A stretch of DNA of 64,000 nucleotides, taken from Erwinia sp. S63 (lineage in GTDB: Bacteria; Pseudomonadota; Gammaproteobacteria; Enterobacterales; Enterobacteriaceae). The DNA is taken from the NCBI RefSeq assembly GCF_016625195.1, contig NZ_JACVUP010000003.1, forward strand, positions 277,300-341,299. Reading direction: 5' to 3'. Below, piece by piece: positions 1 to 9,738 of the stretch (its first letter is position 1; every line of letters begins with the position of its first letter). The position numbers were made by a program, and so were the translations under genes. The notes under the pieces were generated by a model. The model was not told where the DNA came from, made no database searches, and was given only the letters and a program-made list of their open reading frames with translations.

Positions 1-1024
1 TCTCGATGTGCGACAGCGGATAAGAGACACGGGTGTTCTCAGTTTTGCTGCCATCGGCATAATCCACACTGCCATCTTCAAGGACGACAACGTTCTCCAG
101 CAGCGCGTTACGGCGAATAGCGCCATAAATTTCCGGTTCAGATTCCGCTTTCAGATTGATGGTCTTGGCGTAGCAGCCGCCTTCAAAATTGAATACGCCG
201 TCTGCATCCCAGCCGTGCTCATCATCACCAATCAACTGGCGGCGCGGATCGGTCGACAGAGTGGTTTTACCGGTGCCGGAAAGGCCAAAGAACAGCGCCA
301 CGTCGTCTTTTTCGCCACGGTTGGCTGAGCAGTGCATTGACGCAATACCCTTCAGCGGCAGCAGGTAGTTCATCACGGAGAACATCCCTTTTTTCATCTC
401 GCCGCCGTACCAGGTCCCGCCAATCAGCTGGATATTCTCTGTCAGGTTGAAGGCAACAAAGTTCTCTGAGTTCAACCCTTGCTCCTGCCACTGCGGATTC
501 ACGCAACCGGCACCGTTAATCACCGTGAAGTCTGGGGTGAAACTTGCCAGTTCTTCGGCGGTCGGTGCGATAAACATGTTTTTGACAAAGTGCGCCTGCC
601 AGGCTACCTCAGTGACAAAACGCACTGCCAGACGGGTATCAGCGCTGGCACCACACCAGGCATCAACGATATACAGCGCTTTTTCAGATAAGTGATCGGT
701 TACCAGCGATTTCAGGTGTGCCCACACTTCAGTGGACATCGGTTTGTTATCATTACGCCCCAGGCCAGCATCGGACCACCAAAGGGTATCGCGCGTCACA
801 TCGTCGCGAACGATGTACTTATCGCGTGGAGAACGGCCAGTGAACTCACCGGTATCAACCGTCACTGCACCAGACGTCGTCAAAATTCCGCGCGCCGGGC
901 CTTCAAGATCGGCTGACGTTTCATGCTCGAACAGCAATTCGTAACTCGGGTTATAAACGATCTCGCTGACATCGTTGATGCCAAGGCTTGAGAGGTGTTG
1001 CATGACAGATTTAATTGCGCTCAT
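1..1024 (-). CDS. pckA: Phosphoenolpyruvate carboxykinase (ATP), 5' part only
   Basis: Cytosolic enzyme that converts oxaloacetate and ATP to phosphoenolpyruvate, ADP and CO2, the first committed step of gluconeogenesis. The window holds the first 341 codons of a protein that is about 540 residues in Enterobacterales; the rest lies beyond base 1. The N-terminus ([18 protein letters not shown]) starts at the ATG ending at 1024. The PEPCK P-loop GLSGTGKTT and, shortly after, the metal-binding LIGDDEHGW are intact, as is the substrate-binding [10 protein letters not shown] stretch. No frameshift is seen. The divergent neighbour is a LysR regulator with 156 bp between the two starts. Confidence 0.97.
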   Translation of the reverse strand, partial: MSAIKSVMQHLSSLGINDVSEIVYNPSYELLFEHETSADLEGPARGILTTSGAVTVDTGEFTGRSPRDKYIVRDDVTRDTLWWSDAGLGRNDNKPMSTEVWAHLKSLVTDHLSEKALYIVDAWCGASADTRLAVRFVTEVAWQAHFVKNMFIAPTAEELASFTPDFTVINGAGCVNPQWQEQGLNSENFVAFNLTENIQLIGGTWYGGEMKKGMFSVMNYLLPLKGIASMHCSANRGEKDDVALFFGLSGTGKTTLSTDPRRQLIGDDEHGWDADGVFNFEGGCYAKTINLKAESEPEIYGAIRRNALLENVVVLEDGSVDYADGSKTENTRVSYPLSHIE

Positions 1025-1180
1025 AAAATACCCTGACTCATTGGATGATTGGCGAGGCGGCAAGGGCCGACCCGAGTAGGGGATGGATAGTAGCACTGGC
1101 TTTTTGATGCAGAAATTGCATATAAATCATTTGTCATGTAAGAATTGCATAGAAATGGGGGCTGTAATTGGAGCGAAGAA

Positions 1181-2074
1181 GTGCTAAGTAACCTCGAAGT
1201 GAAGTGGTTCTATGATGTGATTGCTTTAGAAGAATGCCGCAGCTTTACCCTTGCGGCAGAAAGACGAAATATTTCGCAATCCTCGTTTAGCAGAAGGATT
1301 CAGGCACTGGAATCTAACTTGGGTTTCAGCGTCTTCAATCGTGAAGTTAATCCTCCGCAGTTGACGCCACAGGGCAGAATATTTGTCGGCTATGCCAGAA
1401 ATATGCTCGATGATATGGACTTCCAGATCAGCCGCATTAAGGGTGAAGATAAGTTAAAGCAAAGTATCCGTATTGATGCGGCGCCTTCGCTTTCTGTCCT
1501 GCTGCTGCCCGACATACTCGCGGATTACCGTGACAGCCCGGATAAGGTGTTCTTTGTTGAATCGATTAACGTCAACGATGCAGTCTTTAATCTTAAAGAA
1601 GGGAAAAGTGATTTTATCCTATCTTTTTATAATGAAGAGTTGATGAACTACCCGTTCATCAATCATAAAATTTTCGATTCCGCTCTGCACCTGGTCTCAC
1701 CCTGTGACCAGCACGGTAAGCCGATATTCTCAATCAATGGCGACACACTACCGCTGGTCAAGTATGCCAATGACAGCTACATGGGACGTCAGGTCAATCA
1801 GGTAATTGATCGCATACCAAACACCACCTTTATCCTGACGTTTGTCTCTTCGATGAGCGAGTTGCTGAAGAGAATGATCCTGAAAGGCGATGCTGTAGGC
1901 TGGCTGCCAGATTACTCGATTCAGCGTGAGCTGGAGGAGAGAAGGCTGGCGATTATGGATCACAGCCTTTCGCTGAAGATTTCGGCTTATGTTTATCGCT
2001 CCGGCGCGCGTTTAAATCTGACGGCGGAACGCTTCTGGCGCTATGTGAAGGAGCGAAAGCAAGTGAATTCATAA
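1181..2074 (+). CDS. LysR-family regulator resembling HypT (YjiE)
   Basis: One-component transcription factor of about 297 residues with an N-terminal LysR winged helix (AAERRNISQSSFSRRIQALE) and a C-terminal effector domain. The segments KWFYDVIALEECRSF, NDSYMGR and VSSMSELLKRM match what I remember of E. coli HypT, the hypochlorite-responsive activator, so it may sense oxidative chlorine stress; this is inferred from resemblance only. I chose GTG 1181 because GGAG lies at 1170-1173. An in-frame TTG at 1145 would add 12 residues. It is divergent from pckA, but nothing shows that it regulates pckA. Confidence 0.8.
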   Translation: MLSNLEVKWFYDVIALEECRSFTLAAERRNISQSSFSRRIQALESNLGFSVFNREVNPPQLTPQGRIFVGYARNMLDDMDFQISRIKGEDKLKQSIRIDAAPSLSVLLLPDILADYRDSPDKVFFVESINVNDAVFNLKEGKSDFILSFYNEELMNYPFINHKIFDSALHLVSPCDQHGKPIFSINGDTLPLVKYANDSYMGRQVNQVIDRIPNTTFILTFVSSMSELLKRMILKGDAVGWLPDYSIQRELEERRLAIMDHSLSLKISAYVYRSGARLNLTAERFWRYVKERKQVNS

Positions 2075-2411
2075 GATTGAATCGTTTGTCTCGCTGTTGC
2101 CCCCGCGTACTAATTGGCAGTAGGCCTAAGTCTCGCTGCATTCTGGACAATCGCGCCCCCGCGCATGCATGTTGATTCACAAACATGCCCAGGGTTGCCC
2201 TTATATGGCGGGAAGGTGAGAGGGAATGACGGTTTTAATCCCTTCATCCGGATCGAAGACCAGGCAACAGTTCCTACTCCTTTTTTTTCCTTCATACATC
2301 GCCTTATCAGCGATTGCGATAATATCATAGAGCTCATGATGGCCCTCAACAGCGGTACCCCCGCAGGTTCCGAGGCCTGAGTCCTGAACGTATGAGCCGT
2401 AAGAAGCGCCC
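2075..2411. other. 337-bp stretch without a recognisable gene
   Basis: This lies between the convergent LysR and oxidoreductase genes. Open frames of about 90-100 codons exist on both strands, but none has a convincing ribosome-binding site or a product I recognise. A run of eight T at about 2280-2289 follows no clear hairpin. It may be a decayed gene or a dispersed non-coding repeat; I cannot tell which. Confidence 0.4.
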
Positions 2412-3419
2412 TCAAACGCTCAAATCAATCACCACTTTCCCAACATGCCCTGCAGATTGCAGGTATCGATAAGCCTGCTGCGTGTCCGCAAAACCAAACA
2501 CCCGATCAACCTCCGGCACAATCCCTGAAGTCTCAATCGCTCTTACTGCCGCCCGCAAATCCGCCGTTGAGCCTGTGTTATTCCCGACAATATTCAACAT
2601 CTTCTGCATAATCGGCAGTACCGGCACCGTTAACTCTGCACCACCCACAAACCCAATCACAAAGATCGTCCCGTTATAGGCCGCCGCATTGATCGATTTA
2701 GCAAAAGTCGCCGCACCCACGGATTCCAGCACCAGGTCCGCACCCTGACCGTGCGTCAGTTCCAGCACCTGTTTATCCCAGTCCGGTTCATCACGGTAAT
2801 TAATGCCTTCATCGGCACCCAGTGCTTTCACCCGCGCCAGTTTTTCATTGGAAGAGGAGAGCATAATCACCCGTGCGCCCGCTGCTTTAGCGTATTGCAG
2901 CGCAAACAGACTCACGCCTCCCGTCCCGAGCAGCAGCACCGTACTGCCGGGCTTAACTTTGCCACGTACGATGGCGTTCCAGGCCGTCGTCGCAGCGATC
3001 GGCAGTGTGGCGGCCTGCTGCCAACTGAGAAAATCAGGGATGCGCACTAAAGAAGCAGCCGGAACCGTGGCGAACTCCGCTAACCCGCCATTACCGGTCA
3101 CACCGCGCAGGGCATGATGATGTTCAGTGCGAATCAAACCTGCATGCCAGTTTTGCATCATACCCGGCACGACGCGCTCGCCGACTTGCCAGCCGCTTAC
3201 CCCCGATCCCAATTCAACAATCTCTCCTGCGCTGTCAGCCCCCGGAATGATCGGCTGCGCGATGGCACCAAACTGACCGGTTGCCAGCGCCAAATCGAGG
3301 TAGTTGAGGCTCACCGCATACTGGCGAATCAACACCTCGCCATGACCCGGCTGTGGGCGCGGTAACTCAGTGATATTCAGGGCATCAATGTTGGACGCAG
3401 TTAATTGGATAGCTCGCAT
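2412..3419 (-). CDS. Zinc-free MDR-family alcohol dehydrogenase/quinone oxidoreductase
   Basis: NAD(P)-dependent oxidoreductase of the medium-chain dehydrogenase/reductase superfamily, 335 residues, the usual length. It has a GroES-like N-terminal domain and a Rossmann domain with the nucleotide-binding LLGTGGVSLFALQYAKAAG at about residues 160-180. The position that holds the catalytic zinc cysteine in classical alcohol dehydrogenases reads NYLDLALATG, and the structural-zinc four-cysteine lobe is absent, so it belongs with zinc-independent quinone-oxidoreductase-like members. The substrate is unknown. It is divergent from a LysR gene 95 bp away, a common regulator/target arrangement. Confidence 0.88.
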   Translation of the reverse strand: MRAIQLTASNIDALNITELPRPQPGHGEVLIRQYAVSLNYLDLALATGQFGAIAQPIIPGADSAGEIVELGSGVSGWQVGERVVPGMMQNWHAGLIRTEHHHALRGVTGNGGLAEFATVPAASLVRIPDFLSWQQAATLPIAATTAWNAIVRGKVKPGSTVLLLGTGGVSLFALQYAKAAGARVIMLSSSNEKLARVKALGADEGINYRDEPDWDKQVLELTHGQGADLVLESVGAATFAKSINAAAYNGTIFVIGFVGGAELTVPVLPIMQKMLNIVGNNTGSTADLRAAVRAIETSGIVPEVDRVFGFADTQQAYRYLQSAGHVGKVVIDLSV

Positions 3420-3514
3420 AAACTTCTCGCGTTTTCAAAGTACAGTCAGTGTGTCGCGAAAACAGGCGCTATAATCAATGCCAAAACCAAATCACTGTTG
3501 CACAGGGAGCAATA

Positions 3515-4417
3515 ATGCAGGATGACGATTTCCGCCAACGCGAAGCGTTTTTAGCGGTGGTGCGCGCAGGCAGCTTCAGCGCTGGCGCGCGTGCGCTTGG
3601 ACGCGATGTTTCAGTGGTTTCCCGCCGTATAGCTGCGTTAGAAAAGCGGCTGGGCATTCGGCTGATCGAGCGCACCACGCGGCGCATCCGTCCCACGGAG
3701 GAAGGGCAGCGCTATCGGCAGAAGATCGAACTTGCTGATGAGCTATTGCGGGAAGCGGAAGAAGAAGCGCGGGCCCTGGCAGCGCGTCCGGCGGGCACCA
3801 TCCGCTTAACCGTGCCAGCCTCATTCGGTCGCAGCTGGGTGGCGCAGGCATTACCCGGTTTTTTGCAGGCCTATCCCGATATTCGCATCGTGCTGAATTG
3901 CAGCGACCGTTATGTCGATTTATTGGGGGATAATTTTGATATGGCGATCCGCATCGGCGTGCTCACGGATAGCCGACTGATCGCGCGTATGCTGGCGGAT
4001 ACCAGCCGAATGCTGTGCGTGGAGCCAGATTATCTGGATCGTCATCCTGCGCTAAGCCAACCCCAGGATCTCCGCCAACACGACTGTCTGGGATTTACCC
4101 CGATGCACAGCTGGCCGGAATGGCGGCTGGAGAAAGGCGGCCATCAAATCGCGGTACCGGTGCAAACGCGTTTTGAAAGCGATGAAATGGATGCACTGGT
4201 GCTGGCCGCGCAGGCAGGCATGGGCGTATTACTGGCGGCCAACTGGCTGGTGCAAAAGGAACTGGCCGAGGGATCGCTGGTGCCGGTGCTATCAGACTGG
4301 CAGGCAGTTGGGGAAGATGGCGTCTGGCTGATGAAACCTTCCAGCCAACTTCAGTCGGCGAAAATCAGTGCCCTGACCGAATGGCTGGTGGCCTGGTTTG
4401 CGGAAAAACGCTGGTAA
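3515..4417 (+). CDS. LysR-family transcriptional regulator
   Basis: DNA-binding regulator of 300 residues. The N-terminal winged helix (AFLAVVRAGSFSAGARALG, then VSVVSRRIAALEKRLG) is followed by a periplasmic-binding-protein-like effector domain that begins near residue 85 (GTIRLTVPASFGRSW). The FDMAIRIG motif places it in the large subgroup that commonly controls an adjacent oxidoreductase. ATG 3515 was chosen for AGGGAG at 3504-3509; an in-frame upstream start at 3449 would add 22 residues without a site. A TATAAT box at 3470-3475 fits a promoter. The probable target is the divergent MDR oxidoreductase. Confidence 0.9.
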   Translation: MQDDDFRQREAFLAVVRAGSFSAGARALGRDVSVVSRRIAALEKRLGIRLIERTTRRIRPTEEGQRYRQKIELADELLREAEEEARALAARPAGTIRLTVPASFGRSWVAQALPGFLQAYPDIRIVLNCSDRYVDLLGDNFDMAIRIGVLTDSRLIARMLADTSRMLCVEPDYLDRHPALSQPQDLRQHDCLGFTPMHSWPEWRLEKGGHQIAVPVQTRFESDEMDALVLAAQAGMGVLLAANWLVQKELAEGSLVPVLSDWQAVGEDGVWLMKPSSQLQSAKISALTEWLVAWFAEKRW

Positions 4418-4524
4418 TTCGAAGCCCTGACGTAACTCTGAGGTTGTGCGGCTGCAGCGGCCTGAAGACCGCTCCAGCCGTTTGCATCACTGGATGTTGA
4501 GCATAGTGTTGAGGAGGCCGATTT

Positions 4525-5379
4525 TTACAGTTTCATCAATTTCTGCAGCGACGCCGCACTCTGCTCATCATCCGGTACATACACCAGCAAACGATCACCG
4601 TTACGTGAAGCAGACCACCAGTTATTTTGGCGCAGCGTCATCTCACCCACTTCCTCGCGATAGAAACGCTTCAGGCGGTTTTCTACCTTGCCCAATTCGT
4701 AGCGCTGCCAGGTTTGCGCGAACTCATCCGAGCTATTCAGCAAACGAGCGAGAAAACTTTCCCAGTGCGGATCGCCAAGGTGTTCGCCCATCTGCCCTCG
4801 AAACATCGCCACCATTTGTGGCATCACGTCGTCCCAGTCGCTCATCGCTTTGCGCCAGGCAGGATGATTGAACGCCAGCCAGATGCAGTTACGATCTTCC
4901 ACAGCAATCCCGGCCAGATCCACATCCATCAGCGCACACCACGCGGCGTTGTAACCGAGAATATCGAAACGCGGGGTTTCGATAATCGCCGGTAACTGGA
5001 TGGCGTCCAGCATCTGCTGATTATGTGCCGCGATTTTGCAGCAGGCAGCGGCCACCCGCACCGAGGGCAACGAGTGTCCGGCAAGGGAAAACAAATGTTG
5101 GGTTTCCACATCGTTGCACTGCAATGCCGTGGCAATCGCCGTCAGGGTTTTCGGCGAGGCTTTGATATCACGCCCCTGTTCCAGCCACGTATACCAGGTC
5201 ACGCCAACATCCGCTAACTGCGCCACTTCTTCACGGCGCAGACCGGGCGTGCGGCGGTGACGCATATGTGGCAAACCCAGACGGTTAGGGTCGAGACTTT
5301 CACGGCGCGTGCGTAAAAAAGTGCCAAGCAGTTTTCGATTGTTGTGTTCAGCCGTGACGGGGGCAGTAGCCGTGCTCAT
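4525..5379 (-). CDS. XRE-family regulator with MmyB-like ligand domain
   Basis: Putative repressor of 284 residues. Residues ~15-85 form an XRE helix-turn-helix with the hallmark RRTPGLRREEVAQLADVGVTWYTWLEQGRDI, typical of the MmyB/YkvN-like actinobacterial-type regulator family. The C-terminal ~180 residues are the MmyB-like effector domain, proposed in relatives to bind fatty acids or similar hydrophobic ligands. It is divergent from a DHA2-type exporter 116 bp away, so control of that exporter is the simple reading. No truncation is seen. Confidence 0.88.
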   Translation of the reverse strand: MSTATAPVTAEHNNRKLLGTFLRTRRESLDPNRLGLPHMRHRRTPGLRREEVAQLADVGVTWYTWLEQGRDIKASPKTLTAIATALQCNDVETQHLFSLAGHSLPSVRVAAACCKIAAHNQQMLDAIQLPAIIETPRFDILGYNAAWCALMDVDLAGIAVEDRNCIWLAFNHPAWRKAMSDWDDVMPQMVAMFRGQMGEHLGDPHWESFLARLLNSSDEFAQTWQRYELGKVENRLKRFYREEVGEMTLRQNNWWSASRNGDRLLVYVPDDEQSAASLQKLMKL

Positions 5380-5398
5380 GAGCAGATCTCCAAACGAG

Positions 5399-5441
5399 AC
5401 GGGTAGTATTTATACCATGATAAACAAGAACTGGTACCCGT
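5399..5441. promoter_or_regulatory. Inverted half-sites between XRE regulator and exporter
   Basis: ACGGGTA at 5399-5405 is mirrored by TACCCGT at 5435-5441. They are 36 bp apart start to start, in the 116-bp divergent intergenic region. A palindrome this widely spaced could be a pair of operator half-sites for the XRE-type regulator. That is inferred from position only. Confidence 0.35.
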
Positions 5442-5495
5442 TTAATAGTTAGGTGATGCTATGCCGTACTGCACTTAAAAACAAGGTTAAAACCG

Positions 5496-6905
5496 ATGCA
5501 CACATCGCAACTTCAACGCGCGGGACTGGTGGTCCTGCTGGCAGGGCAACTGCTGCCCATGATCGATTTTTCCATTGTCAATGTGGCGCTGGATGCCATG
5601 GCGCATACTTTGCGCGCCACATCGATTGAGCTGGCGCTGATTGTCGCCGTGTATGGCATTGCTTTCGCCATCTGCCTGGCGATGGGCGGACGCCTGGGGG
5701 ATAATTATGGACGTCGTCGGGTCTTCCTGGCGGGAGTATGGATCTTCGGTATTGCATCTTTATTATGCGGCATCGCCAACAGCGTCGGTTTGTTGATGTT
5801 TGCTCGCGCATTGCAGGGCGTCGGCGCGGCTTTCATCGTGCCGCAAATCCTCGCCACCATGCATGTCACTATGAAGGGCAGGGAGCACGCACGCGCCATT
5901 GGCCTTTACGGCGGCATTGGCGGGCTGGCATTTATCATCGGCCAGGTGTTAGGCGGATTCCTGATCAAAGCGGATATTGGCGGCTACGGCTGGCGCAGCG
6001 TGTTCCTGATCAACCTGCCGATTTGCCTGTTTGTGCTGATCACGGCGCGACGTTTTGTGCCTGAAACCCACAATCATCAGCGCGTGCCGGTCGATGTCAG
6101 CGGCACCTTGCTGCTTGCAGGCGCGATTGGCTGTTTGATGCTGGCCCTGGCGCTCGGTCCGCTGCTGCACTGGTCATGGCCGTGCATTCTGCTGCTGGTG
6201 CTTTTCCCGGTGTTATTGCATCGCCTGCGTCAGAGTTCGCTGCGTCTGGAAGCAGAAGGCGGTTCGCCGTTGCTGCCCCCTTCGCTGCTGCGTCTGCCAA
6301 GCGTTCGTTTTGGTTTAACCCTGGCGGTACTGTTCTTCTCCTGCTGGAGCGGCTTTATGTTTGCGGTGGCGCTGACGCTGCAGTCGGGCATCGGTTTAAC
6401 CGCGTTTGAGTCTGGCAACGCATTCATTGCACTGGGCGCTGCCTACTTTATCGGCGCGATGCGTTCGACGCGCATGGTTGAGCGTTTTGGTAAACGCACC
6501 ACGCTATTGATGGGCTGCGGTATCCAGATGGTCGGTTTGATCGCCCTGATCGCCACTTTCCAGTTTGCCTGGCCTGATGTTGGCGTCTTTACCCTGATGC
6601 CCGCCACCATCCTGATTGGCTTCGGTCAGTCGTTTATCGTCAGCACCTTCTACCGCATTGGCATGAGCGGTGTACCGCATCATCAGGCGGGCGCGGGCAG
6701 TGCGGTGTTATCCACCGTACAGCAATCGGCACTCGGTTTGGGTCCGATGCTGCTCGGAGGCGTTTTCACTCAGATTAACGTGCATGGCAATCATCTGGCG
6801 GCCATCTCCGGCACCCTGGGTGTGGAGCTGTTAATGATGGTGACACTGGTGATTTTGACCAGCCTGAACCGTCGTACTTTCCAGCCGGTGACGGCGGAAG
6901 GGTAA
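5496..6905 (+). CDS. MFS multidrug-type exporter, DHA2 family
   Basis: Inner-membrane drug:proton antiporter of 469 residues, consistent with the 14-helix DHA2 (EmrB/QacA) group. It has motif A (GGRLGDNYGRRR, ~residues 64-75), a motif C-like stretch (GGIGGLAFIIGQVLGGFLI), and the early helix-1 acidic signature MIDFSIVNVALD. The start is supported by AAGG about 8 bp upstream. Substrates cannot be read from sequence. The divergent XRE/MmyB regulator is the likely controller. Confidence 0.9.
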   Translation: MHTSQLQRAGLVVLLAGQLLPMIDFSIVNVALDAMAHTLRATSIELALIVAVYGIAFAICLAMGGRLGDNYGRRRVFLAGVWIFGIASLLCGIANSVGLLMFARALQGVGAAFIVPQILATMHVTMKGREHARAIGLYGGIGGLAFIIGQVLGGFLIKADIGGYGWRSVFLINLPICLFVLITARRFVPETHNHQRVPVDVSGTLLLAGAIGCLMLALALGPLLHWSWPCILLLVLFPVLLHRLRQSSLRLEAEGGSPLLPPSLLRLPSVRFGLTLAVLFFSCWSGFMFAVALTLQSGIGLTAFESGNAFIALGAAYFIGAMRSTRMVERFGKRTTLLMGCGIQMVGLIALIATFQFAWPDVGVFTLMPATILIGFGQSFIVSTFYRIGMSGVPHHQAGAGSAVLSTVQQSALGLGPMLLGGVFTQINVHGNHLAAISGTLGVELLMMVTLVILTSLNRRTFQPVTAEG

Positions 6906-6932
6906 TCCTTATGCTGTGATTTCTGCAGCGGC

Positions 6933-7027
6933 TTTTCAGCTTACTGTAAGGTAAGCGAAAATCCGTTGATTGCGCTGAATTTACCTTTGGCGCAGTGGTC
7001 TTTTTTCCGGAACATATCGCCGCAACT
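6933..7027 (+). other. Structured leader or possible small RNA region
   Basis: Two hairpins precede the strong terminator-like stem at 7028. The first has GCTTAC 6939-6944 paired with GTAAGC 6951-6956 and is extended by TTTTC/GAAAA across a bulged A. The second has TGCGC 6971-6975 paired with GCGCA 6990-6994, followed by six T at 7001-7006. Three consecutive stems between an exporter and a lone BamA paralogue could be terminators, an attenuator leader, or a small RNA. No known RNA family was recognised. Confidence 0.35.
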
Positions 7028-7061
7028 AACGGGCTGAACCGCGTGTTCAGCCCGTTTTTTT
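7028..7061 (+). terminator. Strong intrinsic terminator or attenuator
   Basis: A perfect 12-bp stem (7028-7039 with 7045-7056), a CGCGT loop and an uninterrupted T run ending at 7061. It ends only 49 bp before the BamA-like start, leaving little room for a full promoter, so it may act on the leader of the downstream gene as well as ending the exporter transcript. Confidence 0.85.
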
Positions 7062-7110
7062 GTGGTGCGGCAGAAATGCGTTGAATGGAAAAACGGCAGG
7101 CTCATAGCAG

Positions 7111-9549
7111 ATGAAAAAGATGTTAACCGGGTTACTTTTCATGGTAACCACCACAGCCTTTGGTGCAGACGATTTCACCCTCAGGGATATTCACTTTGAC
7201 GGCTTGCAGCGTGTCGCACCGGGTGCGGCAATGCTGAGCATGCCGGTACGCGTGGGCGATCGCGTCTCGGATGACGATATTCGCAACACCATTCGTGCAC
7301 TATTTGCCACTGGCAACTTCGAAGATGTACAAGTGTTGCGCGATGGTGATGTGCTGCTCATTCGTGTGAAAGAACGTCCGGCCATTGCCAGCATTTCCTT
7401 CTCCGGCAACAAGGCGATCAAAGAAGATCAGCTGAAGCAAAATCTCGATGCTACCGGTGTGCGAGTCGGTGAAGCGCTGGATCGCACCACGCTCTCTGAC
7501 ATTGAAAAAGGACTGGAAGATTTCTACTACAGCGCGGGCAAATACACTGCCAGCGTCAAAGCCGTGGTCACGCCGTTGCCACGCAATCGTGTCGATCTGA
7601 AGTTCGTGTTTACCGAAGGTGTCTCAGCGAAAATTCAGCAGATCAACATTGTCGGTAATCACGCCTTCTCCTCTGATGAATTAATTTCTCATTTCCAGTT
7701 ACGTGATGACGTACCGTGGTGGAATTTAATTGCAGATCAGAAATACCAGAAACAAAAACTGTCCGGCGATTTAGAAACGCTGCGTAGCTATTATCTCGAT
7801 CGCGGCTTCGCACGCTTTAATATTGACTCAACGCAAGTGAGTTTGACGCCCGATAAGAAAAGTATTTATCTGACGGTCAATATTCATGAAGGAGATGTTT
7901 ACCATATTTCCGATGTCATCCTGAACGGTGATATGGCGGGACACTCTGCCGAAATTGAGAAGCTGGCACATATACCGTCTGGGGCTTTGTACAGCGGTGC
8001 CAAAATTACCGAGAACGAAGGTGCGATCAAGGCGCTGCTTGGTCGCTACGGTTATGCTTTCCCGCAGGTCAGTTCTCAGCCTGAAATTAACGATGCAGAC
8101 AAAACCGTTAAGCTGCACGTCAATGTGGAAGCGGGGCATCGTTTCTACGTTCGCCAGGTGAAGTTCAGCGGCAATGACACCTCAAAGGATTCGGTGCTGC
8201 GCCGTGAGATGCGTCAGATGGAAGGCGCGTGGCTGGCCAGCGATGCGGTCGATCAAGGCAAGGCTCGCTTGAATCGTACCGGCTATTTCGAAAGCGTGGA
8301 TGTCGATACTCAACGCGTTCCAGGCAGCCCCGATCAGGTCGATGTGGTGTACAAGGTGAAAGAACGCAACACCGGTACCTTCAACGTGGGCCTCGGATAC
8401 GGCACCGACAGCGGCATCAGTTATCAACTCGGCGTCAGCCAGGATAACTGGATGGGTACCGGCAATACCGTCAGTTTTAGCGGTACCAAAAACAGTTATC
8501 AGACTTATGTTGAGATTGCCGCCACCAATCCATACTTCACCGTGGATGGCGTGAGCCTTGGCGGCAAGCTGTTCTACAACGACTACAGCGCCGAAGATAA
8601 TGACCTGTCTGAATATACGCTGAAGAGTTTTGGTGCCAGCAGCACATTAAGCTTCCCGATCAGCGAAAACAGTAATCTGAGTTCAGGACTGGATTATAGC
8701 TACAACCGCGTCAGTAATATGGCACCGCAGGTCTCGATGTGGCGCTATCTGGGATCGCAGGGCATCCATCCGAAAGTGATCACCACCAATGAAGATGATG
8801 ATGACGATTACGCCACCAGCGATGAGAAGTTTGTCGCCAATGACTTCTTCTGGAACATTGGCTGGAATTACAACTCGTTAGACCGTGGCTTCTTCCCAAC
8901 TTCGGGGGTTTCCGCTGGCTTTAATACCAAAGTGACGATCCCCGGATCAACCAACAGCTATTACAAAAGTACGCTGAGTGCCAACGCTTACTTACCGCTG
9001 AGTAATGACCATCGTTGGGTGCTGATGGGCCGCACTAAAGCCGGCTATGCGGATGGATTCGGTGGTAAAGAAGTGCCGTTCTATGACAACTTCTATGCCG
9101 GTGGATCCAGCTCCGTGCGTGGTTTCTCGTCCAATACCATCGGTCCGAAAGCGGCCTATTACAGCTGTGCTGGCAGTGAAAGCAGCTACGGTAATTGCGC
9201 GGTGTCTAAATCAGATGATGCAGTAGGCGGTAACGCCATGGCAGTGGCGAGCGCGGAATTAATTGTTCCAACGCCATTTGTCAGCGATCGCTATGCAGAT
9301 TCACTGCGTACTTCATTCTTTGTCGATGCCGGTACCGTGTGGGATACCAAATGGGAAAATACCGCGGCAACGCGCGCGGCAGGTATTCCGGATTATGGTG
9401 ATCCGAGTGAAATCCGTGTTTCCAGCGGTCTGGCACTGCAATGGCAATCGCCGCTTGGTCCGCTGGTGTTCTCTTATGCCTTGCCGATAAAGAAATATGA
9501 AGGTGATAAGTCCGAGCAGTTCCAGTTTAATATCGGGAAAACCTGGTAG
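7111..9549 (+). CDS. BamA-like outer-membrane insertase, second copy
   Basis: Omp85-family protein of 812 residues (E. coli BamA has 810), with a signal peptide ([20 protein letters not shown]), five POTRA domains to about residue 420 and a 16-strand barrel. The POTRA part is nearly the E. coli text ([26 protein letters not shown], [38 protein letters not shown]). The barrel keeps VRGF at residues 669-672 and the C-terminal insertion signal QFNIGKTW, but the extracellular loops are rewritten, including an acidic loop EDDDDD at about 561-566. The normal bamA sits between rseP and skp. Here the neighbours are an exporter and a sugar ABC operon, so this is read as a paralogue. The Shine-Dalgarno sequence is weak. 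Confidence 0.93.
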   Translation: MKKMLTGLLFMVTTTAFGADDFTLRDIHFDGLQRVAPGAAMLSMPVRVGDRVSDDDIRNTIRALFATGNFEDVQVLRDGDVLLIRVKERPAIASISFSGNKAIKEDQLKQNLDATGVRVGEALDRTTLSDIEKGLEDFYYSAGKYTASVKAVVTPLPRNRVDLKFVFTEGVSAKIQQINIVGNHAFSSDELISHFQLRDDVPWWNLIADQKYQKQKLSGDLETLRSYYLDRGFARFNIDSTQVSLTPDKKSIYLTVNIHEGDVYHISDVILNGDMAGHSAEIEKLAHIPSGALYSGAKITENEGAIKALLGRYGYAFPQVSSQPEINDADKTVKLHVNVEAGHRFYVRQVKFSGNDTSKDSVLRREMRQMEGAWLASDAVDQGKARLNRTGYFESVDVDTQRVPGSPDQVDVVYKVKERNTGTFNVGLGYGTDSGISYQLGVSQDNWMGTGNTVSFSGTKNSYQTYVEIAATNPYFTVDGVSLGGKLFYNDYSAEDNDLSEYTLKSFGASSTLSFPISENSNLSSGLDYSYNRVSNMAPQVSMWRYLGSQGIHPKVITTNEDDDDDYATSDEKFVANDFFWNIGWNYNSLDRGFFPTSGVSAGFNTKVTIPGSTNSYYKSTLSANAYLPLSNDHRWVLMGRTKAGYADGFGGKEVPFYDNFYAGGSSSVRGFSSNTIGPKAAYYSCAGSESSYGNCAVSKSDDAVGGNAMAVASAELIVPTPFVSDRYADSLRTSFFVDAGTVWDTKWENTAATRAAGIPDYGDPSEIRVSSGLALQWQSPLGPLVFSYALPIKKYEGDKSEQFQFNIGKTW

Positions 9550-9707
9550 CGGTTATTTCTTTGTTAAAGAACGAAGTAAGATTTACGTTATCTTTAAACA
9601 GAGAGAACAGAATAAAAAAGCCGTTTGCGTAAAATAGTCAGGGTACGGTGCTTAAGGAATGAGTGCCTGCCACCATCGTTGTTATGCATTTTCTGTCAAT
9701 ATATTTC

Positions 9708-9733
9708 GCCACCCATTTGGGTGGCATTTTTAT
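9708..9733 (+). terminator. Intrinsic terminator after BamA paralogue
   Basis: GCCACCC (9708-9714) pairs with GGGTGGC (9719-9725) around ATTT and is followed by ATTTTTAT. It lies between the BamA paralogue and the convergent ABC operon, with its T run on the + strand. Confidence 0.8.
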
Positions 9734-9738
9734 ATTAA

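Noticed and set aside
2114..2380. 88-codon frame on the plus strand
   Set aside because: No ribosome site; equally long frames exist on the other strand, as expected by chance.
7007..7030. Sigma-E promoter for the BamA paralogue
   Set aside because: A GGAACAT resembles the -35 element, but no suitable -10 follows at the right distance and a terminator stem intervenes.
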